NCBI GenBank assembly: GCA_023254445.1
Contig: JALRLN010000043.1
Location: 1-10,515, forward strand
Length of the DNA: 10,515 nucleotides
Direction of reading: 5' to 3'
DNA from: Candidatus Poseidoniaceae archaeon
GTDB taxonomy: Archaea > Thermoplasmatota > Poseidoniia > Poseidoniales > Poseidoniaceae
The translations under genes and the position numbers were made by a program. The notes under the pieces are model-generated. The model did not search any database. It was not told the DNA's origin and worked only from the letters and a program-made list of their open reading frames with translations. This document shows, in pieces, positions 1 through 6,621 of this stretch; position 1 is the first letter of the stretch; each line of letters opens with the position of its first letter.

Positions 1-21
1 CTCCATGGAGGTGACCCGTGA

Positions 22-1020
22 ATGATGCCCGACCTGTCGCAGGTGGGGCCCGCCGTGGACCCCGCTGCACCCGTGCCGGTGGACAGCAAGGTGCCCGCCG
101 TGGTGTTCGACCACGTGTCGAAAACCTACGGGCGCATCCATGCCTTGAGCAACATCAACCTCGCCATCTCCGGCGGCGTCACCGGCATTCTTGGGCTGAA
201 CGGCGCCGGGAAATCCACGCTGTTCAACCTCCTCATGGGGCGCTGCCGGCCATCGAGCGGTGAGGTGCGGCTCTTCGGCATCGACCCGTGGAAGGACCCG
301 AGCCCCTACGCACGGGTCGGCTTCGTTCCCGAGTCAGAAAAGCTGCACGACTGGATGACGGCGGGAGATTTTGTCGCGACCTTCGCCCGCCTGCATGGCC
401 TTGGCCGTGAGCAGGCGCAAGCGGAGGCTGAGCGGGTGCTGACCTTTGTTGGCCTTCAGGAGAACATCCACTCCGAAATTGGGCGCTTCTCAAAGGGGAT
501 GCGTCAACGCGTGAAGATTGCGCACGCCCTCGTCAACGACCCCGACCTCATCGTGCTCGACGAGCCGCTCACGGGGTGCGACCCCTTGGCACGAACGACC
601 ATCATGAACGTCGTGCGTGAACTCGGTCGGATGGGACGAACGGTCCTCGTGAGCAGCCACATCCTGCACGAGATCGAGCGCATCACCGAACAGATCGTGC
701 TGCTCCACCATGGGCAGGTGCTGGCGCTTGGCAACGTGCACGGCATTCGCGCCCGCCTCGACCGCATCCCGCACCGCATCCTCATCCACACGGACGACGC
801 CAACCGCCTGGCGAAGACGACGCTCGACCTCGAGCACGTGCACGGTGTGCTCCTCCCCGGGGAGGGCAAGGTGGAGATCTTGACGCACGACCTTGGGGCG
901 GTGCACAGCGCCTTGCCCTCCTTGCTGGTGAACGGCGGCTTCAACGTGCATCGCATCGACAACCCCGACGACGACCTTGAGTCGATCATCGGGCACCTCG
1001 TTGGCGGAGGTGGCGCGTGA
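22..1020 (+). CDS. ABC transporter ATP-binding protein (ABC-2 type exporter ATPase)
   Basis: This is the cytosolic ATPase of an ABC exporter; it binds and hydrolyses ATP to drive the permease encoded next to it. In the 332-residue product the Walker A motif is GLNGAGKST (about 58-66), the signature is FSKGM (156-160), Walker B is LIVLDEP (176-182), and the switch histidine is H213 in VSSHILHE. The Q-loop position carries Glu (VPES, about 102-105), and the D-loop reads TGCDP instead of the usual GLDP. About 100 residues follow the nucleotide-binding domain, a C-terminal extension common in ABC-2 type ATPases. A strong Shine-Dalgarno sequence GGAGGTGA lies at 7-14, and the start is ATG 22 or the adjacent ATG 25. 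The stop overlaps the start of the permease gene, so the two are almost certainly co-translated. The family is certain; the substrate is unknown. Confidence 0.95.
   Translation: MMPDLSQVGPAVDPAAPVPVDSKVPAVVFDHVSKTYGRIHALSNINLAISGGVTGILGLNGAGKSTLFNLLMGRCRPSSGEVRLFGIDPWKDPSPYARVGFVPESEKLHDWMTAGDFVATFARLHGLGREQAQAEAERVLTFVGLQENIHSEIGRFSKGMRQRVKIAHALVNDPDLIVLDEPLTGCDPLARTTIMNVVRELGRMGRTVLVSSHILHEIERITEQIVLLHHGQVLALGNVHGIRARLDRIPHRILIHTDDANRLAKTTLDLEHVHGVLLPGEGKVEILTHDLGAVHSALPSLLVNGGFNVHRIDNPDDDLESIIGHLVGGGGA
1006..1012 (+). promoter_or_regulatory. Shine-Dalgarno site for the permease gene
   Basis: GGAGGTG lies inside the end of the ATPase gene, 9 bases (from GGAGG) before ATG 1020 and 6 before GTG 1017. 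It resembles the GGAGGTGA at 7-14 before the ATPase gene. The spacing does not settle which of the two starts is used. Confidence 0.6.
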
Positions 1021-2324
1021 TGGCGGACGAGGCGACGAAGGCCTGGGCGGCCCTCGACCGAAAGGCCACGGCCGTCGCCGAATTCACCCTCCGTCAGTAC
1101 CGGACCCGGCTGTCCACCTGGGTGGTCCTTGGCTGTGTGGCGGTGGCCTTGGGCACGATCCTGCTGTTCTACCTTCAGGCCATGAGCGAAGAGGTGGTGG
1201 CGGTGGACAACGACGGCGATGCGTCGGACCCGGACGGGGACGGCTACCCCACGGGCCAGGAGGTGTCGCTGGGCACGGACCCGTACTTTGCGCTCGACCA
1301 TCCGGGCAATTTCGATCCTCCTGTGGCTCCTGACCCGCCGGAGCGATGGATCGACGAAGACGGCCCTTCGTTTTCCAACGCCGTCGTCCTTGACGGAAGC
1401 ACCACCTTCGGTGTGGACGACGACGGCGACTGCACCGGGGCGGACGTCCCGGAGCGCAGCAAGGACAGCAACGGCAACGGCGAAGCGTGTGACATCGTCC
1501 TTCGCACGACGTATTCCGGGGCCTCCTACATGCTGAGCGACGGAGCGGTCGACGAGGACCCTTCGGAAGCGGACCTCCTTCCGGAGGTGACGCACCGGGC
1601 CTTCCTGCTTGGTTACGGGAAGTTGGGGGTGGTGTTCATTGTGGGCATCTTCGTCCCCCTCTTCCTTGCGTCCGGACTGATCCGAACGGAAATCGCATCG
1701 GGGACCATGCATTACATGCTGGCGAAGCCGATTGCTCGCGGCGAAGTGCTGCTGTACCGCATGCTGGGCTACCTCACGCTCGTGTGGCCGGTCAGCGCTG
1801 CCTTGGTGCTCCTCTCCGCCGTGGTCACGGGCCTGGCCGCGCCTGGGGACGGTTGGCTGCGGGTCTCTGACCTCGGGCTGTGGCTCGCGATTTTGCTCGC
1901 CACGTGGCTTGCGCTGCTTGTGTACGGGATGCTCTTCATGACCTTGGGCGTCATGTGGCGGTTCGGCATTGTCCTCGCCATCCCCTTCGCAGCATGGGAG
2001 TTTGGCATGGCCTTCCTCTCCATGGGCCTGCCCTCCTCGCCGTTGCTCCGCGTGTCCGTGATCGGGTGGTGCCTCTCCATCATCGACGCCGCGACGAGGC
2101 TCGTGTGGAAGGACCACGACCTCTTCGTTGCGTACACCTCCGATGGAACGGTATGGGGTTCCGCAGGGCCCCCGGGAGAGGCCTTAGCCTTCCTCACCTC
2201 CAGCGCGCCCTTTGACCTGAGCCCCACGTGGAACATCGCCATCGCCGTGCTCGTCCTGTTGCTTCAAGCAGGGCTCATCTGGTTGGTTGGCGCGGCACTG
2301 TTCAACGGGAAGGAGATCGCGTGA
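1020..2324 (+). CDS. ABC-2 type permease with Asp-rich, thrombospondin-type-3-like extracytosolic loop
   Basis: This is the membrane subunit paired with the upstream ATPase. Numbered from ATG 1020 (434 residues), predicted membrane segments are about 33-53, 202-221, 246-268, 285-308, 313-335 and 404-427. The segment after TM2, with RTEIASGTMHYMLAKPIAR (222-240), is the cytosolic coupling region typical of ABC-2/NosY-like permeases. Between TM1 and TM2 sits a loop of about 145 residues with DNDGD, DPDGDG and GTDP (63-88), then DDDGDC (133-138), DSNGNGEACD (149-158) and VDED (177-180). These resemble calcium-binding thrombospondin type 3 repeats; Cys138 and Cys157 could form a disulfide outside the cell. 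The start could be GTG 1017 (giving a 4-base GTGA overlap) or ATG 1020; GGAGG at 1006-1010 serves both. The 3' end overlaps the next gene by 4 bases. Loop topology and calcium binding are inferred. Confidence 0.9.
   Translation: MADEATKAWAALDRKATAVAEFTLRQYRTRLSTWVVLGCVAVALGTILLFYLQAMSEEVVAVDNDGDASDPDGDGYPTGQEVSLGTDPYFALDHPGNFDPPVAPDPPERWIDEDGPSFSNAVVLDGSTTFGVDDDGDCTGADVPERSKDSNGNGEACDIVLRTTYSGASYMLSDGAVDEDPSEADLLPEVTHRAFLLGYGKLGVVFIVGIFVPLFLASGLIRTEIASGTMHYMLAKPIARGEVLLYRMLGYLTLVWPVSAALVLLSAVVTGLAAPGDGWLRVSDLGLWLAILLATWLALLVYGMLFMTLGVMWRFGIVLAIPFAAWEFGMAFLSMGLPSSPLLRVSVIGWCLSIIDAATRLVWKDHDLFVAYTSDGTVWGSAGPPGEALAFLTSSAPFDLSPTWNIAIAVLVLLLQAGLIWLVGAALFNGKEIA
2310..2315 (+). promoter_or_regulatory. 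Shine-Dalgarno site supporting a GTG start
   Basis: AAGGAG ends 5 bases before GTG 2321. This site and the 4-base overlap with the permease stop support GTG 2321 over the longer in-frame extension that begins at 2228 inside the permease gene. Confidence 0.6.
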
Positions 2325-3478
2325 CCCCTCCGGACCGGTTCCTCGGCGACCTCGCTGGCCTCTGGCGCCTGCATGACCGACCCTTTCTGCGCGGGTTGAC
2401 GTGGGATTGGTGGTGGTGGCTGGTGATGCTGGACGACGACGACGGACGTCCTTCCGGTCGGCAACTCATGACGCTGTGGTCCACAAAGGACGCGCCCCTC
2501 GTTGAGGTGAACGGTCAGGCGTGGCGGCCGAAGGGTCGACCCGGGCTCGACACCGACGGAGGGATGGCCCTCGACGGCATGGTGTGCGCCTGGTGGTTTG
2601 ACGGCACGAGCATGCACGACGCCATGCTTGCGGAACAGTGCAGCATGGTCGTGCTGCCCGCGAGCCACCCCGCATGGCCCTCGGACGCGGAAACCTCCAT
2701 GCCCGGTGCGGGTGCGGTGGTCCCCCTGCTGGACGGCGACATGAGCATGGGGTTGGTGGACGATGCCTCCGCGTTTTGGCTGACCCTCGACCCGATGCCG
2801 GAAGGGGCGCCGTTCACGCACCTTGACCTGACCCTGCGTCCGCTGAGCGAACGCCTTTCCACGGCTCGGCAGGCCACGGCCACCTACGCGGCCGGCATGG
2901 GCTACGACATCCTTCGGCTGCACGGGACCACCGCCGAAGGTCACATCGATGGTGAAGCGGTTCGAGGGACGGCGTATTTCCAGAAGGTGAAGGTGCAGGC
3001 TCCCTCCGTGCCGTGGTACTGGGGTGTGCTCCACTTTTCCGATGGGAGTTACCTCGACTGGTTCCTCCCCCACGTGGCGCCGACCGTCAGCAACCTCGAC
3101 GCAAGGCCTTGGCGTCGGCGGGACCACGGTCACATCGCGTTGAGCGAGGGGGGACTGCTCCATGATGCAGCACGCGGCCATACCGAACGCTTTGCCAGGG
3201 TGGAGGTCGGCAAGGTCGAGGAAGACGGGCTTCCGGTGTTCACCGTGAAGGTGTGGAACGGTCGGGTTCGTGTGGAACTCATCGCGGCCGCCCTCGACCG
3301 CGCCCATTGGACCTTCGATCAGCCCACCCGGGCCGGCCTACGCAGCCACCTGACCTACAACGAATACCCCCTCCACGTGCGGCACCTTCGCCTCGAGGAC
3401 GAACGTGGGGTGCGCACCGAGGAAGATTTCGAATGGATCCGCGGGAACGCGGAGCATGCATGGGGCCTCCTTCATTGA
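2321..3478 (+). CDS. Lipocalin-like protein, possibly CrtC/AttH family
   Basis: The GTG start at 2321 overlaps the permease stop (GTGA) and is preceded by AAGGAG (2310-2315), so translation is probably coupled. The 385-residue product has no signal peptide and no convincing membrane segment. It is very rich in Trp and alternating beta-like segments, including DWWWWLVML (29-37) early on. A central stretch, GTAYFQKVKV (216-225) followed by PWYWGVLHFSDGSYLDWF (231-248), resembles the middle of the CrtC (hydroxyneurosporene synthase) and AttH-like double-lipocalin families. There a GxGYxDxxWG-type segment is followed by a strand reading 'W-x-x-x-x-L-S-D-G'. The canonical motif residues are not all present, so catalytic activity is doubtful. 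Its place behind an ABC exporter pair suggests it binds or modifies a hydrophobic substrate of that transporter. The coding call is firm; the family call is tentative. Confidence 0.8.
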   Translation: MTPPDRFLGDLAGLWRLHDRPFLRGLTWDWWWWLVMLDDDDGRPSGRQLMTLWSTKDAPLVEVNGQAWRPKGRPGLDTDGGMALDGMVCAWWFDGTSMHDAMLAEQCSMVVLPASHPAWPSDAETSMPGAGAVVPLLDGDMSMGLVDDASAFWLTLDPMPEGAPFTHLDLTLRPLSERLSTARQATATYAAGMGYDILRLHGTTAEGHIDGEAVRGTAYFQKVKVQAPSVPWYWGVLHFSDGSYLDWFLPHVAPTVSNLDARPWRRRDHGHIALSEGGLLHDAARGHTERFARVEVGKVEEDGLPVFTVKVWNGRVRVELIAAALDRAHWTFDQPTRAGLRSHLTYNEYPLHVRHLRLEDERGVRTEEDFEWIRGNAEHAWGLLH

Positions 3479-3495
3479 CCTCATTGAGGAAACGT

Positions 3496-3518
3496 TCATG
3501 GCAAAGCCGTGGCCATGA
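3496..3518 (+). repeat. Inverted repeat in the leader of the PH-domain gene
   Basis: TCATGGC (3496-3502) and GCCATGA (3512-3518) form a perfect 7-base inverted repeat around a 9-base loop. It lies in the 53-base gap between the lipocalin-like gene and the PH-domain gene, ending 13 bases before ATG 3532. Just upstream is a smaller hyphenated palindrome, CCTCA-T-TGAGG (3479-3489), directly after the stop codon. No oligo-T follows either element, so an archaeal terminator is not indicated. An operator or leader hairpin is possible, as is chance. Confidence 0.35.
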
Positions 3519-3531
3519 TTAAACGGTCACC

Positions 3532-4575
3532 ATGAGCGAGGATGCTGGTTCGCCTGACGCTACAGACCTCGAAGCCCCCGCTTCGGCACCGAGCGCTGCC
3601 TTGCCCGCGGCTGCGTCAAACAGCGATGCGGCCCTGAAGAAGAAGTTCAGAACCATCACCGGCGAGGAAATCCTGTCGCATGTTCGCCCCTCCTTCTTCG
3701 GGTTCTTCGGGCATTACGTGCTTGCCCTTGCCCTCTTCGGCCTTCACTGGTTGTTTGCCGGCGACACGATGCGCACCCTCGTGGAAGGTGACGGAGGAAG
3801 TTCGCTGTTCGGCTTCCTTGCCGGGCTGCTGGCCAACGACGTGACCTTCACGGGAGCCATGCTGGCCCTCACCTGGTTCAACCGCATGCTGAACGGAAAC
3901 ACCTCGAACCGCTGGCTGACCACGTGGTTGCTGCTTGCGAGCCTCGCCCCCCTGCTCACCGTGCTGGACAACTGGCTGGCCGCGCTGCTCGGGGATTCCT
4001 ACCCGACGGTGATGGGATGGGACGGCCTCCTTCCCACCTACAACCACTTCGTAGCGGGCGTGTTCTTCGCGGGGATGCTCGTGCTCTTGACGGCTTGGTA
4101 CCAGCGCTCCTTTCACTACGCGATCACCACCGACGCCGTGATTTTCGACCACCGGTTCCTCCTCGTTCGAGGCAACCGTCGCATCCTGTTCGAGAAAATC
4201 TCGGAAGTTCACGCCAACCGGACCATGATGGGGACGCTCCTCGGTTTCGCCACCATCACCCTCCTGACCGATTCCGGCCTCGGCGTCGGTGAGGAAACGC
4301 GCGGCATCGCGGCAGGGGCTGCCGCAGGTGATGTTGCACGGCCGAACGCCGACGACACCACTGCGGAGCGTGCAGGCAAGTCCGTGCTTCGTCGACTGAT
4401 CGGCCTGATCTTTTACCAGCGCACGGTGACGACGCTCGACCACGACCCCAGGCACTCGTTCTACAACGTGCGGAAGGCGAACGACCTCAAGCAGCAACTC
4501 GACGAGATGCAAAAGCGGCACAGCCAATCCTCCCAGATCGCCGACCTGAAGGCCTCCTTGGAGAACAAGGCCTGA
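3532..4575 (+). CDS. Membrane protein with bacterial-PH-like (bPH2/YdbS-type) domain
   Basis: The 347-residue product starts with about 35 Ala/Ser/Pro-rich residues. The core begins near FRTITGEEILSHVRPS (39-54), followed by about four membrane segments (58-77, 92-115, 130-150, 170-189). After these comes YAITTDAVIFDHRFLLVRGN (196-215) and then RRILFEKISEVHANRTMMGT (216-235). This is the start of a YdbS/DUF304-like PH domain, with its 'tt..aii..g......i.f..I..v' strand pattern. About 45 residues, Ala- and Asp-rich and probably disordered (250-295), interrupt the domain before its last strand and helix (TVTTLDHDP, 298-306). The C-terminal 35 residues (KANDLKQQLDEMQKR and on) look like a coiled coil. 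There is no clear Shine-Dalgarno sequence before ATG 3532. Function is unknown; related proteins sit at the cytosolic membrane face. Membrane and domain calls are good; the start is less sure. Confidence 0.85.
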   Translation: MSEDAGSPDATDLEAPASAPSAALPAAASNSDAALKKKFRTITGEEILSHVRPSFFGFFGHYVLALALFGLHWLFAGDTMRTLVEGDGGSSLFGFLAGLLANDVTFTGAMLALTWFNRMLNGNTSNRWLTTWLLLASLAPLLTVLDNWLAALLGDSYPTVMGWDGLLPTYNHFVAGVFFAGMLVLLTAWYQRSFHYAITTDAVIFDHRFLLVRGNRRILFEKISEVHANRTMMGTLLGFATITLLTDSGLGVGEETRGIAAGAAAGDVARPNADDTTAERAGKSVLRRLIGLIFYQRTVTTLDHDPRHSFYNVRKANDLKQQLDEMQKRHSQSSQIADLKASLENKA

Positions 4576-4616
4576 GCGTGGCTTTGAAGTGGGTCGTGCC
4601 TCAGGCCTGACTGAGG
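4568..4616 (+). promoter_or_regulatory. Palindrome and alternative hairpins covering the TPR gene's ribosome site
   Basis: The 48-base gap between two genes holds TCAGGCCTGA (4601-4610), a perfect 10-base palindrome. AGGCCTGA also occurs at 4568-4575 over the upstream stop codon. AGGCCTGAG (4568-4576) can pair with CTCAGGCCT (4600-4608). Alternatively, CCTCAG (4599-4604) can pair with CTGAGG (4611-4616) around a 6-base loop. The two pairings exclude each other. GAGG at 4613-4616, 7 bases before ATG 4624, is the probable ribosome site and lies in the 3' arm of the second hairpin. This could be a dimeric operator, a leader switch or coincidence. Confidence 0.4.
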
Positions 4617-4623
4617 GAACACC

Positions 4624-5139
4624 ATGTCCGAGGAACTCATCCGCCCCGCGCTCGATCTGTACGCCGAAGGAAACCTCGAAGGCGCCGTCGAGATGCTCGA
4701 TGGCCTTCGACAGAAGCATGCAGGCGAGGCTGTGGTGCACCACACCTACGCTGAATTGGCGAACATCCTGAACATGGAGGCGCAGGACGACGTCGTGCCA
4801 GGCATGAAGATCATGCTCGCCTACAAGAAAGCCATGGAACTCGATGAAGAGAACGACGAATACATCGCGGATTTCGCCGATTTCGCCTTGGAATGCAACC
4901 GCATCCCCCAAGCCGTCAAGGAATTTTCACGCTACGCCACGCGGCTGGAGATGGCCGACATTCCGTACGACGACCGCCTGTACAACGCAGCCCGCAACCT
5001 TGTCGACCGGATCGAGGTCGTTGACCCCGAGCGCTCTTCGGACATGGCCAAGCCTTGGCTTCAGCAAGCGCTGATGTGGGCCATTGGTGGTCTTGGGTTC
5101 ACGCCCGAAGAGGTCGTCGACATCCTTCAGTCGTCCTGA
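4624..5139 (+). CDS. Small TPR-like helical protein
   Basis: This 171-residue, acidic, soluble protein has no signal peptide or membrane segment. Residues 5-50 (ALDLYAEGNLEGAVEMLDGL, then a helix ending ELANIL) and 66-106 (AYKKAMELDEENDEYIADFA, then IPQAVKEFSRY) have the paired-helix spacing of tetratricopeptide repeats, with small residues at the crossing points. Such repeats usually mediate protein binding, so an adaptor role is likely, but no partner can be named. The last 30 residues (WLQQALMWAIGGLGFTPEE and on) look like a capping helix pair. GAGG (4613-4616) sits 7 bases before ATG 4624. truA follows after only 9 bases, so the two are probably co-transcribed; the link to the PH-domain gene 48 bases upstream is weaker. 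The repeat call is from pattern, not alignment. Confidence 0.85.
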   Translation: MSEELIRPALDLYAEGNLEGAVEMLDGLRQKHAGEAVVHHTYAELANILNMEAQDDVVPGMKIMLAYKKAMELDEENDEYIADFADFALECNRIPQAVKEFSRYATRLEMADIPYDDRLYNAARNLVDRIEVVDPERSSDMAKPWLQQALMWAIGGLGFTPEEVVDILQSS

Positions 5140-5148
5140 GGCTCGTCG

Positions 5149-6048
5149 ATGCAGCCCTTGGTGCACCTCGCGGTTCGCGTGGGCTACCTTGGTGACGCCT
5201 TCCATGGCAGCCAGGTGCAACCGGACGTCCGCACCGTGCAAGGCGAACTGCAACGCGTCCTCGCCTCGCTCGGGTGGTGGGATGCGAGCCGGCACCTCAT
5301 GGTGCTCGGCAGCCGCACGGATGCAGGGGTCCACGTCCGTCGCAACGGCGGGCTTCTGACCCTCGACCGGGACCTTTGGGAGCGTACCGGGGCAAGGAAG
5401 GTGGTGCGGGCCATCGACGACCGCCTGCCCGACGAACTTAGGCTGCTCGACGTGCACGAAGTGCCCGAGGGCTGGAATCCCCGCCTCGCGCTGCACCGCG
5501 TCTACCGGTACCGCCTCGAAGGCATCGAAGGTTGGCGATGCGAGGACCCCGACGTGTTCCAGCAGCACCTCGACCACTTTGTCGGGACCTACGACGCGCG
5601 CAACATGGCTCGGCTTGAGGACGGCAAGGATCCGATGCGAACGGTCTTGTCCGCCACACCATGGTCGGTCGGGGGTCGCATCGTGGGCTTCGAGATCGTT
5701 GGCTTGGCCTTCTTGTGGAACCAGGTCCGCCGCACCGCGATGGCCCTGCATGGCCTGCAAACGGGTCGATTGACGGAGGCCGAGGTCCGCCTCGCCATCG
5801 ACACGCCCGAGGTGCCGGCCGACTTCGGCGTCGCGCCCCCGGAATGGCTGGTCCTGTGGGACGTGGTCTGGAACGAACTGGACGAGGGGCCGAATGACGC
5901 TGTCGAGCGCCTGTGGGCGCCCCCTCCGACCTTCGCCGGCGGCGGGGAGCGCACGATGCGGCGGCGGTGGTGCGCGGGCGCCAAAGCGGAGGTTGCGGCC
6001 ATGCTGCAGCACGAATGGTCCCGTCTTGGCCGTCTTCCGTCGCCCTGA
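5149..6048 (+). CDS. truA: tRNA pseudouridine(38-40) synthase TruA
   Basis: TruA isomerises uridines 38-40 in the anticodon stem of tRNAs to pseudouridine. The 299-residue product has the family landmarks in order: GYLGDAFHGSQVQP (12-25, equivalent to the 'Y-D-G-x-x-F-x-G-x-Q' opening), RTVQGEL (28-34), and SRTDAGVHVRRN (55-66) with catalytic Asp58. VYRYRL (118-123) holds the conserved Tyr, FLWNQVRRTA (188-197) matches the usual 'FLxxMVRxxxG' helix, and APPEWLVLWDV (229-239) is the C-terminal strand. The length fits, with about 40 extra C-terminal residues that are Arg- and Ala-rich. The ATG at 5149 has GAGG (5138-5141) 7 bases upstream, overlapping the TPR gene stop. It converges on ribK with no gap: the two stop codons together read TGATCA. 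Confidence 0.96.
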   Translation: MQPLVHLAVRVGYLGDAFHGSQVQPDVRTVQGELQRVLASLGWWDASRHLMVLGSRTDAGVHVRRNGGLLTLDRDLWERTGARKVVRAIDDRLPDELRLLDVHEVPEGWNPRLALHRVYRYRLEGIEGWRCEDPDVFQQHLDHFVGTYDARNMARLEDGKDPMRTVLSATPWSVGGRIVGFEIVGLAFLWNQVRRTAMALHGLQTGRLTEAEVRLAIDTPEVPADFGVAPPEWLVLWDVVWNELDEGPNDAVERLWAPPPTFAGGGERTMRRRWCAGAKAEVAAMLQHEWSRLGRLPSP

Positions 6049-6519
6049 TCACGCCAGGCGAAGGTGAACGGCGTCGCCGTCCTCCACGCCGAGCGTTTCG
6101 CGAAGGAACACATCAGCGATGATCTCGACCACGTCGACATGGCGCGTCAGGTCGGGGATGAGCACGGCGCAGGCCACGCCCTCGCCGTCACCACGTCCGA
6201 TGCGGCCAAGGAACGCGGTGGCGCCTCCAAAGGAGACGCCGTCGCGCAGGAAGCCACGCACGCGATGGGCGAGGACTCCCTCCACGTCCACGTTTCGGGC
6301 TTGTTCCCGGAGGTCGTCCGCTGCATCGAGGGTGTCGAGGCCGGCACGTTGGCGCAAGGCCATGTAGCGGACAAGGTCGTCCCCGTGAACCTGCACGTTG
6401 AGCGTTCCTGGCCACGCCGTGCGTCCAAGAAGTTCACGAAACTGGTCTTGGTAGTGCGGTTGGGCCATGAACTTCTGAGCGCGCCCGAGGCCGCTCGTCA
6501 CCGTTCCACTCATGTCCAT
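6049..6519 (-). CDS. ribK: CTP-dependent riboflavin kinase (archaeal, DUF120 type)
   Basis: The enzyme makes FMN from riboflavin using CTP rather than ATP, as shown for the Methanocaldococcus homologue MJ0056. The 156-residue product matches that family along its length. It has GTVTSGLGRAQKFM (5-18, nucleotide-binding start), HYQDQF (22-27), PGTLNV (37-42, with the metal-binding Asn), VLIPDLTRH (119-127), VEIIADVFLRETLGV (131-145), and the terminal DGDAVHLRL (147-155). Archaeal versions sometimes carry an N-terminal winged-helix regulator (RbkR); this one is the kinase alone. The ATG at 6519 is chosen, and ATG 6513 is equally possible. There is no Shine-Dalgarno sequence upstream, so a leaderless mRNA is likely. 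A weak TATA-like CTTCAAG (complement of 6544-6550) lies about 28 bases before the start. The frame extends well upstream without stops, but that part has no family similarity and overlaps the divergent gene. Confidence 0.93.
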   Translation of the reverse strand: MDMSGTVTSGLGRAQKFMAQPHYQDQFRELLGRTAWPGTLNVQVHGDDLVRYMALRQRAGLDTLDAADDLREQARNVDVEGVLAHRVRGFLRDGVSFGGATAFLGRIGRGDGEGVACAVLIPDLTRHVDVVEIIADVFLRETLGVEDGDAVHLRLA

Positions 6520-6621
6520 GGCGCCGCGGCACGCCGGCGGCTCTTGAAGGCCTGCCCTGCCTCCGTAGGCTGGAGCGGGAGGCTCAAGAACCGCAGCGAA
6601 AAGCAACGTGCGGAGAGCACG
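6520..6621. promoter_or_regulatory. Divergent promoter region between ribK and the KBL-like gene
   Basis: These 102 bases separate two genes transcribed away from each other and must hold both start signals. On the minus side, CTTCAAG (complement of 6544-6550) lies about 25-31 bases before ATG 6519, the distance expected for a TATA box of a leaderless transcript. On the plus side, TCAAGAA (6584-6590) lies about 32-38 bases before ATG 6622, and GGAG (6612-6615) is 6 bases before it. Neither TATA candidate is a good match, so the individual boxes are uncertain. Confidence 0.35.

Noticed and set aside
1..25. Possible 3' end of an upstream gene
   Set aside because: All three plus-strand frames hit a stop within the first 25 bases (12-14, 19-21, 23-25), so no frame can be chosen. 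The last would give an ATGA overlap with the ATPase gene.
504..2117. Long open frame on the minus strand antisense to the ATPase and permease genes (537 codons)
   Set aside because: It lies opposite two well-supported genes, and its translation is His/Arg/Pro-rich with no domain or hydrophobic pattern. Long antisense frames are expected in GC-rich coding DNA.
3616..4911. Long minus-strand open frame across the PH-domain and TPR genes (431 codons)
   Set aside because: It spans an intergenic gap and two real genes, has no family similarity, and has the Val/His/Gly-rich composition of an antisense shadow.
4927..6012. Minus-strand open frame opposite truA (361 codons)
   Set aside because: TruA on the plus strand is unambiguous, and this frame has no recognisable motif.
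6064..6621. Upstream in-frame extension of the KBL-like protein (186 extra residues)
   Set aside because: The stretch is antisense to ribK, whose family motifs are clear. ATG 6622 has a ribosome site and gives the normal family length.
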